Below are positions 28,517 through 35,195 of a DNA stretch of 35,195 bases, piece after piece (positions within the stretch are counted from its first letter, which is position 1; each line of letters begins with the position of its first letter). The notes beneath the pieces are model-generated. The model was not told the DNA's origin, searched no databases, and worked only from the letters and a program-made list of their open reading frames with translations. The position numbers were made by a program, and so were the translations under genes. This DNA is from a virus: the IMG/VR virus record IMGVR_UViG_3300029954_000047, positions 1-35,195 of that record. One strand, written 5' to 3'.

Positions 28517-29191
28517 CTAGCCTCCGAACGCCGTGTAGGTCAGCTCAGGGAGATAACCCTGTGGCGTGGTGCATATTTCTGCCGAAATCTGCGGAATGCG
28601 GTAACCAAACCGGGAAAGGTCCACATCCTGAAACATCAGGTAGCAGATGCCGCGGAACGCCGGGGCCGCGTCGGAAGCGCCTGGCACGTTCTTGCTGACC
28701 CAATCCACCACAAGCGGATCGGCGACTTGCGTTTCCGAGCCTGGATAGAAATAGAATTGCGTGTTGTGGTACTGCAGGTTCCAGGCAACGCTGGCGCTGT
28801 AGAGTATCTGCCCGTCAGCCCAAATGTTGATGAGCTGGCCAGGACCTTCGCAGAACGCGTAGGCGAACGAGCACTGCGTGGTTGGGGCGGACGTAAGCTG
28901 CGAGATCAGGCTGCCCTTTCCTGATTTGACATTTTTGTTCTTCAACGGCCCGCACCAGATCATCTGGCCAGCGCAACGGGCAGACCCATAAACGATGGGA
29001 ATCGGCGAACCCCACGAGGAGTTCGCTCCGACGTTTGGCGTAGCGTTGGCGTTGCCTTTTTTGTGGTCAAGCGTGTTTTGCAGCAACGTGCCGGCGACAG
29101 CGCCAAGCGTGCTGCCGAGCATCCCGCCGAGAGGGCCGCCAAAATAAGAGCCGATATAGTTGCCTGCGACGGTCAATGCCATCTGCGCCAT
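28517..29191 (-). CDS. N-terminal segment of GTA-type baseplate megatron
   Basis: A 224-aa protein with the N-terminal signatures of gp15-like tail proteins. These are a Gly-rich hydrophobic opening ('IGSYFGGPLGGMLGSTLGAV'), 'SWGSPIPIVYGSARCAGQMI' then W, 'CSFAYAFCEGPGQLINIWAD' then GQILYS, 'FYPGSETQVADPLVVDWV' and 'APAFRGICYLMFQDVDLSRF' then 'GYRIPQISAEI'. The gene stops where the full-length family continues. AAGGAGG lies 8 bases before the ATG, right beside an 18-bp palindrome. Confidence 0.85.
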   Translation of the reverse strand: MAQMALTVAGNYIGSYFGGPLGGMLGSTLGAVAGTLLQNTLDHKKGNANATPNVGANSSWGSPIPIVYGSARCAGQMIWCGPLKNKNVKSGKGSLISQLTSAPTTQCSFAYAFCEGPGQLINIWADGQILYSASVAWNLQYHNTQFYFYPGSETQVADPLVVDWVSKNVPGASDAAPAFRGICYLMFQDVDLSRFGYRIPQISAEICTTPQGYLPELTYTAFGG

Positions 29192-29203
29192 GGCTCAGCC
29201 TCC

Positions 29204-29221
29204 TTTGCAATTAATTGCAAA
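29204..29221. promoter_or_regulatory. 18-bp perfect AT-rich palindrome
   Basis: TTTGCAATTAATTGCAAA is its own complement. It lies in the 39-bp gap between the peptidase and baseplate genes, directly before the SD of the baseplate gene. Its 16-base core recurs at 23433-23448. Could be a protein-binding site or an RNA hairpin that tunes translation. Confidence 0.6.
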
Positions 29222-29230
29222 TGGTTCACG

Positions 29231-29653
29231 TCAGTCCTGCAGCCCCGGAAACGCGCCGGCCTCGACCAGCAACAGGGAGTCCCGGCCCCGCATAATCGGG
29301 TCCTCGCTTACCTTGTGGGCTACCATGGCGGCGTGTATCACCGTAGGGATGCCGTCGCGCATCGCCATGATGCCGACGTGACACGGCAGCTTGGCCTGCC
29401 TGAACACGCCGACAACCCCAATATGGCTCTCATCGGCACGGACGAAGACGAGCTGCCTGCGGAGATGGTCGAGCAGGGCTACCGAAGATGGATCACGTGG
29501 GTAGTCCGTGCGGTCATCCACCGAGATTCCGAAAGCCCTCGCCACGCACACAATCAGTCCAATGCAGTCAACACCGGACCGGCTTCGCCCCTGATGGCGC
29601 CACCTTGTCCCCAGCCAGCGCCGGCTCTCCGCAATCACGTCTTCCCGTGTCAT
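29231..29653 (-). CDS. NlpC/P60 cell-wall peptidase of the tail (GTA gp14-like)
   Basis: A 140-aa peptidase. 'WLGTRWRHQGRSRSGVDCIG' holds the catalytic Cys (C30) in the W-x-H-Q-G-R-s...D-C-x-G-L motif specific to GTA and phage tail NlpC/P60 proteins; the catalytic His is H92 in 'KLPCHVGIM'. 'TVIHAAMVAHKV' supplies further His residues. It would cleave peptide bonds in peptidoglycan during DNA injection. The ATG is in a TGATG overlap with the DUF2163 gene. Gene order matches the GTA. Confidence 0.9.
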   Translation of the reverse strand: MTREDVIAESRRWLGTRWRHQGRSRSGVDCIGLIVCVARAFGISVDDRTDYPRDPSSVALLDHLRRQLVFVRADESHIGVVGVFRQAKLPCHVGIMAMRDGIPTVIHAAMVAHKVSEDPIMRGRDSLLLVEAGAFPGLQD

Positions 29654-30840
29654 CACGAATCCGGGTATTTCATCATCTGGTCGAGCCCGGGGAGATCCGG
29701 CTCGCCGCGGAAGTTCGGCATGTTGTTGTATCGGTAGCGGCATGTCTCCCTGGTCTTGTCGCAGCCGGGCTGGTATCGGAATGTGTCGCCGGGCGCTATG
29801 GGATAGGGCATCGACATGAAGAGCTGCATATAGCCCGAGGCGTAGTCAAACGTCTTGATTTCCATGCTGCTTCCGGCGTTAGGCCCGGTCAGCCACGTGC
29901 AGAGTCCTCCCGCCAGGTAGGCATCGCCGGCCGAACCTGCGCCGGCGAAGTTGGATATCTGAACGACTCCGTTGGGGTCGTTCGCCTTTGTGATGTTGCC
30001 GGTCTCCGTCGGCACCGTCTTGCTGATGATGACGCTATGGACGTTGTCCACCGAAAACCACTCGGTCGCGGTTGCCGGAAAACCCGAGGCGTGCGCGCCG
30101 TTGATGGAGCTGGCGAGCAGCTTGACCCAATCAGTGGAATTGAGCGTGTAGCTTGCCATGCAATAATAGTTGAAGGCTCCAACCTGCACATTGACGGCCA
30201 TGCCGACGGTGCCCTCGCCGGTGAACGTGACGGTGGCCATGGTCTCGTCCTGGCCAGGGGTATAGCTTACACCCGTCACGAATGCCGAGTTGTAGTTCCA
30301 TGACGATACGACAGTGCCGTTACCCGTGTACGCTGCAAGGTTCACCCCGCACTTGGGGTCCCCAAGGTCAGCCCGGCACAGCGGCGAATAGACATCGCCG
30401 ATCACAGTCGTCAGCGCCTTGTTCAAACCCTGCAGTTCTACCGAGAACGAGCCTGTCGGATGCACCACTACCTCGCCCAGCCAGCCGCTGCGCAACTTTA
30501 GCGGCCCCATCGCTTCCGGGGCCGCCCAGTTAACCAAAAAGATCTGCACCTCGGCGTGGTCAAACAGGCCGAGGATAAGGTCTTTCTCGGAAATTTCGGC
30601 GTTGTCCAGGATGCCGATCACCTGCATGTTGTCCACCGCCATCGTGTCGTTCGCCGACACCGCGGAGCGCATGAACCCGGTGGCCGCCAGATAGGTGTCG
30701 CCACGAAACTGGATATCGGTGTCGTGGTCGGTGAATGCGAACACCCTGCCGTCTTTCCGCGTGATAAGGACGCACGTGCAGACCGAGGTGACCCTGCCGG
30801 AAAGGTGAGCGCGCAGGCTGGAATTTACCCCCTTGGGCAT
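29653..30840 (-). CDS. DUF2163 baseplate hub protein (GTA gp13-like)
   Basis: A 395-aa protein. N-terminal signatures: 'TSVCTCVLITRKDGRVFAFT' then DHD, 'AVDNMQVIGILDNAEISEKD', 'FDHAEVQIFLVNWAAPEAMG' and 'PLCRADLGDPKCGVNL'. C-terminal: 'CTWLTGPNAGSSMEIKTFDY', 'PIAPGDTFRYQPGCDKTRET' then 'CRYRYNNMPNFRGEPDLPG'. Conserved Cys pairs are present (PLCRADLGDPKC; GCDKTRETC), and a related hub is metal-cluster-bearing in the GTA. About 100 extra residues lie between the two halves, compared with the usual 290-300 aa. The ATG is in a TGATG overlap. Confidence 0.92.
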   Translation of the reverse strand: MPKGVNSSLRAHLSGRVTSVCTCVLITRKDGRVFAFTDHDTDIQFRGDTYLAATGFMRSAVSANDTMAVDNMQVIGILDNAEISEKDLILGLFDHAEVQIFLVNWAAPEAMGPLKLRSGWLGEVVVHPTGSFSVELQGLNKALTTVIGDVYSPLCRADLGDPKCGVNLAAYTGNGTVVSSWNYNSAFVTGVSYTPGQDETMATVTFTGEGTVGMAVNVQVGAFNYYCMASYTLNSTDWVKLLASSINGAHASGFPATATEWFSVDNVHSVIISKTVPTETGNITKANDPNGVVQISNFAGAGSAGDAYLAGGLCTWLTGPNAGSSMEIKTFDYASGYMQLFMSMPYPIAPGDTFRYQPGCDKTRETCRYRYNNMPNFRGEPDLPGLDQMMKYPDS

Positions 30841-31466
30841 CAGTCGGCCGCCAGCAGCTCTACGAGGGTGATGCCGCCCCAATTGAACTCGCCAAACTCC
30901 TCGATCGTGACCTTCATTTCGTCGTTGTCGAAGCGGACAGGAACATCGAACTGGCATGCGACCCAGAGCGGGGCTCCGCTGGTCGCCGCGATGGCGCCGC
31001 CCACGGCAACAATTCCGGTCGTTGTATCAACGGAGAAATCCGTGGTTGGCTCTCCATTGCACCAAACCTGGACGGTGCCGGCCACGGGCTTGAGAATCGT
31101 CCGCACATAGGAAGCTGCGGAGTCCTCATAGAATTTGACAATCTGGAAGTTTGTCGTCGATCCGTCGGTTGCGCCCAGCCACCCCGCTCCCACTCCGTCG
31201 TTCGGAACCTGGAAATCCTCCCACGCCTTGAAGCGGAACCCATAGGCACGTCCATTCCTGGCATAAAAAAAAGCTAGGAGCGCATTGAGGTCTTCCTGGG
31301 TCTTTACTCCCTGCGTGCAGTCCCACGTGCCGCGCGCTTGGGACCAGTCAATGTTTCGCCTCTCGTACCCGCTGCTCAATGTAAGGATTGTTGTGTGGAA
31401 TTTCGGCCCGCCAACGACGCCATAGGCAATCTGAGGCGGAAATTGAACCTCGTGGAACGCCGCCAC
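30840..31466 (-). CDS. DUF2460 distal tail protein (GTA gp12-like)
   Basis: A 208-aa protein with 'FHEVQFPPQIAYGVVGGPKF', 'YERRNIDWSQARGTWDC', 'LLAFFYARNGRAYGFRFKAW' then EDF, and the C-terminal 'FDVPVRFDNDEMKVTIEEFG'. This pattern defines DUF2460, the distal tail protein joining tube and baseplate. The start is GTG, with GGAGG-type SD sequence about 10 bases upstream and 3 bases after the tape-measure stop. Confidence 0.93.
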   Translation of the reverse strand: MAAFHEVQFPPQIAYGVVGGPKFHTTILTLSSGYERRNIDWSQARGTWDCTQGVKTQEDLNALLAFFYARNGRAYGFRFKAWEDFQVPNDGVGAGWLGATDGSTTNFQIVKFYEDSAASYVRTILKPVAGTVQVWCNGEPTTDFSVDTTTGIVAVGGAIAATSGAPLWVACQFDVPVRFDNDEMKVTIEEFGEFNWGGITLVELLAAD

Positions 31467-31469
31467 AGG

Positions 31470-34400
31470 CTAGCCTCCCCTCCGGTTCTGCTTCCAAAGG
31501 GCACTCTGCGCTTTGGCATAGAGCTGGCCCTGGGACGCCTTGAAGCTGTCGGCGTTTGGCGTGTTGATGTGGAAGTTGACCGTTGGCTGCTGTATCTGGC
31601 GAGCCGAGTTGGAGTTCGCGGGAGTGGTCAGCGCCCGGTTCTGCTGGGCCGTCAGCACGCGCTCGCCACGCTGCAGGATTGCCGGGAACTCATCGCCCGC
31701 GAGGCCGGAGTGGTAGCGCGAGGCGTTTGCGAAAACGGCAGGATCAACCAAGTTCCAGGACGGAAACAAGGGGACGACGCCGCCGGTATGGACACCTCCA
31801 ACAAGCATTCCTGATCCGCCCGACGCCGTGGACGCTATGTCGGTCGCCGACGCGGTCACAGCGCCGCCAGATCCGCTCCAACTGCCGCCACCGCCACCGC
31901 TACCGCTGAACAAGTCTCCGACCAGGGATGCGCCCTTGGTCAACAGGCTGCCCATAACGCCGCCCTGGCCGTTCTGGCCAGTCAGCGTGGGCCGGTCGCC
32001 GCCGAACAGCGCATTCATGAGCGGGTTGATCACCGCCAACTTCATCAGCTCCTTTTCCACCTCCTTCACCATCGTCGCCATGGTGTCGCGGAAGCGCATT
32101 CCGGCGGTCTCGCCCTTTTTGAACGCGGTGGTCATCGCGTCGCCCATGGTGTTGAACAGCTCCCCGGTGAATTGCGCGGCCTCCCCGGCATCGCGGATTT
32201 GCTGGGCGGTCTGGGCACCCTGGGCAGCCACCTCGGCCGCCTTGTTGACCGCGTCCGCCTGCGGTCCTGCCGGGGCAGTTTCGCCGGGCGAGAGATTGAG
32301 TTTTTGACGTTCCTTCAGGATGGCCAGTTCCTTCGCGCGCGCCTCTGCCGTGGCATAGATCAGCTTGGCTTCCAGCCTGAGACGCTCCAGCTCGTCATCC
32401 ATGCCCTTGATATCGCGCGCGGCCGAAACGTCGTGTTCTGCCGTGGTCACGGCATCCAACGTCGCTTTGGCCTCAGCCATCGCGGCATTCTGCGCCTCGA
32501 TTCCCGGCAGCGCGGTCTTGCGCGCGATGTCCTCGGACTTGTGCTGGTTTGCCGCATATTCCGCCGCCTGGCCGCCCTTCTCGATGATTGGGACCATCCT
32601 CTCCAGGTTGCGCGCCTCGCGCTCCAGCGCGCCCATCTCGGAGGCGGCGGCGTTGCGGGCGTGAGCGACCGTCGCGAGGTTCAGGGCAGCCACGGTTTCA
32701 TTCAGCGCCCGATTGTACTCCGTGCTGCCCTCCACGCCCTTGGTGCGGGCGTAGGTGACCGCCTTCTCGAGATTTACCTGCATCTCCAATGCCAGGGCGT
32801 TGCCCTTTTGCAGCGGCAGCAGGGCCGCCAGGTCGGCGGCCTCTCGCTTCAGGGCGTCGGTATGCTCGGCGTTGTCCAGGCCATACTTCGCCATGGTTAC
32901 CCGGTTGAGCGCGGCAACCTCGTCATCGCGTGCCTTGACGTATGCCGCGTCGCCGACCTCTCCGTACTGGCGGGCATCCTCCGCGGCCCTGTCGGCGTTG
33001 GCCTGCAACTCCACCGCCGCGGCGCCTTCCTTCACCAACGCGGTGCGGCCCGCTATGGCCGCGCCCTCGCGTACGACCTTTTGCGTGTTGTCGTTCGCCG
33101 CGGTCGCCAGCTTTGTCCGTTCGGCGGCCAGCTCCGCGCCCATTGCGGTGACGTCGATGTTCATCTCATCGCCCGTCGTCTCGCGCGCTTTGATCCGATA
33201 TTTGTTCACGATGTCGGCAAACTGGCGGGCCGCGCCGGCCTCGGCGGTGAGCGGCCTGACCGCATCCTCGGCGGCGCGGGCAAGGAGCTGCTGCGGCTGC
33301 AACAGGTCGGTGTGCGCCCCCTTCAGCTTCACCAGCGCCTCGTTCCAGAGGGTGATCTGTTTGATTATCTTATCGACCTCTTCCTGATTGCCCGTGGCGT
33401 TGGCGTCGAGAAGCCGCTTTCTCGCGTCCTCGATGCCGGCGACTTCGGTCGCCTGTTTCGCCTCGTTTTCAGTCAGGAGCTTGCTGAGCACGCCGGCGGC
33501 GTCGCGCTCCTTCTGTGCGGCGTCAATCCTGTCCTGGGAAGTCTGCCTGACGCCATACACGTCACCTTCCGGCGAGGGCGGACCGAGGTATTGCGGACCG
33601 ATGCCCGGCGAGGCGCCTGGCTGCCTCTCCATCTTCGTGAGGTATTCGGAGGTCTCTTTTTTCAGCAGCGGGCTGCCGACCTTGTCGGGACCGGCGTTGT
33701 AGCCGATCTCCACCGAGCGGATATCGTGACGGAACTGCGTGTAAAGGTCCTGCAGAATGAGCAGGCCCATACGCCGGTTGTCTTCCTCTTTCGTGATGTC
33801 GTAGTGCGTGCCGTGGGCCTCGTTGTAGCCTGCAGCTGTCGCCGGCATCACTTGCATCTCGCCCAACGCGCCCGCGCTGCTTTTCAGCACGCCGCCATGT
33901 ACGTTGAACTGCGATCCGCCGCTTTCCACCCCGGCGATTTTGATCGAAAGGTCAGCGACTGCGGGCGCGATGTTCTCCAACGCGCGGGCCGACGCGAACA
34001 ATTTCTCCTGCGCGGCATCGGAAATCGGACGCCCTTGCCCAGCGCCGGCGCTTTCGCCAACACCCTCGGGCAGCGGAGCCACAGCGGCGCGTCCCGTGGC
34101 CCAGTTAACGCCGGCGGCGATGGCGTCGAAATACCATTTGATGCTCAGGATATCGTCAGTCATGGCATGGACCTGATCCACCATGGCCGCGTTGACGGTG
34201 GCGCCAAAGCCCTGCTCGCCGGAACGCGCGGCATGGTCGGCTCCGGTGATGGCCTTCGCCAGATCGCTGAAAGCCTGCTCCAGCGGGGTCACCCGTTCCG
34301 TGGCGCCCCCAACGGCCTTCTGCAGCGCCACCATAAATTCGGCGAAAGCCCTGGTCCGGTCTCCGCTTTCAACGAGCAGCTTGATATGGTCCACGAGAGT

Positions 34401-35195
34401 CTGGTCGAACGGGCGGAATCCCTTGTCGCTCAGGATTTGCGCTTCCTGGCCGGCATCTTTCATGGCGCCGGCGAGTGCCTTGGCTTCTTCGGGGAGTGAG
34501 GTGCCCAGGCTCATGGCGAGGTCGTTCGCCGCTTTGGTGAGGGCTTCCAGATCCTTCTGGCTGCCGTGGAACTGCGGCGCGCCACCGAGCGCGGCCGTCG
34601 CCGCGCGGGCGTCGGTCGTCGAGATGCCGGGGGTGACCGCCGCGATGTGGTAGGCGGCGTCGGTGGCCTCGTTCGCCATGTCCCGGAAGTCGTTCCGGCG
34701 CGCGGCCATCATGTCCATCATTTCGTTGAGCCGGCGCGACGTCACCTCCGCATAGACGCCCAGCGCAACTACGGAGGCGGACACTGCGGCAAAGCCAATG
34801 ATCGCCAGCCCGACCGGCGACGTGATGGCCTTCCAGGCAAGCTCCGCGATCTTGTCGAGTTCGCCCATGCGCTCTGCCAGGACCATCAACGAGCCGGGAA
34901 TGCGGTTGAAGTTCCCGGTGACAACCTCGTGGCCGAGAACCATAAACTCGCGCGCCGTGCCAGCCGTGGCGAGCTGCAGTTTGCCCTGCTCCTCGGTGGA
35001 TTTCTCCAAATCCTCAATGGACTTGGAAAATTCCTTGCTGGCCTTCGCCCTCGCTGCCGTCGCCACTTCTTCGGTGATGGCTCCGCTGTTTGCCAGTTTG
35101 GAGATGTCGGACCTTTTCTTTTCCGCCGCCTGGTAGATGGCAAATTCGGGGTCATATTGGGCACGCAGCCTGTCTTCCTTCGCTTGCGCTTCGGC
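31470..35195 (-). CDS. Tail tape-measure protein with SLT lysozyme domain (5' end beyond window)
   Basis: The frame is open to the window edge, so the start is missing; 1241 residues are visible. A hydrophobic segment 'AITSPVGLAIIGFAAVSASV' lies near residues 120-145. A lytic transglycosylase (SLT) domain lies at about 410-520: 'IKIAGVESGGSQFNVHGG' with the catalytic Glu near residue 424, 'SSAGALGEMQVMPATAAGYN', 'SVEIGYNAGPDKVG'. Long coiled Ala/Glu/Lys regions make up the middle (520-1040). The C-terminus has 'KGETAGMRFRDTMATMVKEV', the lambda gpH-like C-terminal pattern, a Gly-rich linker and 'GLAGDEFPAILQRGERVLTA'. It sets tail length and probably helps DNA injection through peptidoglycan. 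Large antisense frames over it are shadows. Confidence 0.95.
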   Translation of the reverse strand, partial: AEAQAKEDRLRAQYDPEFAIYQAAEKKRSDISKLANSGAITEEVATAARAKASKEFSKSIEDLEKSTEEQGKLQLATAGTAREFMVLGHEVVTGNFNRIPGSLMVLAERMGELDKIAELAWKAITSPVGLAIIGFAAVSASVVALGVYAEVTSRRLNEMMDMMAARRNDFRDMANEATDAAYHIAAVTPGISTTDARAATAALGGAPQFHGSQKDLEALTKAANDLAMSLGTSLPEEAKALAGAMKDAGQEAQILSDKGFRPFDQTLVDHIKLLVESGDRTRAFAEFMVALQKAVGGATERVTPLEQAFSDLAKAITGADHAARSGEQGFGATVNAAMVDQVHAMTDDILSIKWYFDAIAAGVNWATGRAAVAPLPEGVGESAGAGQGRPISDAAQEKLFASARALENIAPAVADLSIKIAGVESGGSQFNVHGGVLKSSAGALGEMQVMPATAAGYNEAHGTHYDITKEEDNRRMGLLILQDLYTQFRHDIRSVEIGYNAGPDKVGSPLLKKETSEYLTKMERQPGASPGIGPQYLGPPSPEGDVYGVRQTSQDRIDAAQKERDAAGVLSKLLTENEAKQATEVAGIEDARKRLLDANATGNQEEVDKIIKQITLWNEALVKLKGAHTDLLQPQQLLARAAEDAVRPLTAEAGAARQFADIVNKYRIKARETTGDEMNIDVTAMGAELAAERTKLATAANDNTQKVVREGAAIAGRTALVKEGAAAVELQANADRAAEDARQYGEVGDAAYVKARDDEVAALNRVTMAKYGLDNAEHTDALKREAADLAALLPLQKGNALALEMQVNLEKAVTYARTKGVEGSTEYNRALNETVAALNLATVAHARNAAASEMGALEREARNLERMVPIIEKGGQAAEYAANQHKSEDIARKTALPGIEAQNAAMAEAKATLDAVTTAEHDVSAARDIKGMDDELERLRLEAKLIYATAEARAKELAILKERQKLNLSPGETAPAGPQADAVNKAAEVAAQGAQTAQQIRDAGEAAQFTGELFNTMGDAMTTAFKKGETAGMRFRDTMATMVKEVEKELMKLAVINPLMNALFGGDRPTLTGQNGQGGVMGSLLTKGASLVGDLFSGSGGGGGSWSGSGGAVTASATDIASTASGGSGMLVGGVHTGGVVPLFPSWNLVDPAVFANASRYHSGLAGDEFPAILQRGERVLTAQQNRALTTPANSNSARQIQQPTVNFHINTPNADSFKASQGQLYAKAQSALWKQNRRGG

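Noticed and set aside
32172-34499. 775-aa plus-strand frame opposite the tape-measure gene
   Set aside because: It is antisense to a well-supported gene, has no recognisable domain, and long antisense frames are common in high-GC DNA.

Overview
The window is about 35 kb of a GC-rich tailed-phage genome (prophage or free phage) from an alphaproteobacterial host. The host assignment rests on several families: a GcrA-like regulator, a DUF6456-like protein, a GapR-like domain, and a tail module in the gene order of the Rhodobacter capsulatus gene transfer agent (tape measure, DUF2460, DUF2163, NlpC/P60 peptidase, large baseplate protein). No terminase, portal, capsid, integrase, tRNA, rRNA or CRISPR array is visible. 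The tape-measure gene runs off the right edge, so the head genes probably lie beyond it.

Layout, four transcription blocks. (1) 22-4066, plus strand: small genes, a DUF6876 protein, a DnaN-like sliding-clamp protein, a DUF5131 (phage Gp37/Gp68) protein and an unknown gene. (2) 4164-11946, minus strand, read from 11946 leftward: a Cro/YdaS-like repressor, a GapR-like/RMF-like/AT-hook protein, a RuvC-like resolvase, a RepA-like AAA ATPase, then a 344-bp repeat-rich intergenic region, then a DUF6456-like protein, a ParB-like protein, several small proteins, a GcrA-like protein and a methyltransferase. (3) 12319-18516, plus strand: a RecE-like PD-(D/E)XK nuclease and a Sak4-like RecA-fold ATPase, then a train of small unknown proteins, a winged-helix protein and a ribbon-helix-helix-like protein. 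(4) 18583-35195, minus strand, read from the right edge: tape measure with an SLT lysozyme domain, distal tail and hub proteins, a baseplate protein split over three genes, adhesins with discoidin-like domains, then a lysis cassette (TM/coiled-coil protein, GTA-type 3TM holin-like protein, GH108 endolysin).

Blocks 2 and 3 diverge from 11947-12318, which carries a perfect 9-bp-arm dyad and looks like the immunity/early control region. Blocks 1/2 and 3/4 converge, and both junctions hold copies of a dispersed hairpin repeat (consensus CCCCCGCATGGGGGTTCGGA). Genes within blocks are tightly coupled, with many ATGA, GTGA, TTGA or TGATG overlaps. I used these overlaps, with Shine-Dalgarno positions, to choose starts.

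The most unusual items are: the hairpin family with an adjoining TGACGCA box, and an iteron-like array of that box at 8120-8323 just downstream of the RepA-like gene; the three-gene baseplate protein, whose middle piece carries a propeller-like N-terminus; the GcrA-like/methyltransferase pair; the GapR-RMF-AT-hook fusion; and an 18-bp AT-rich palindrome of which a 16-bp core occurs twice. All functional calls come from reading motifs by eye; no database search was run.
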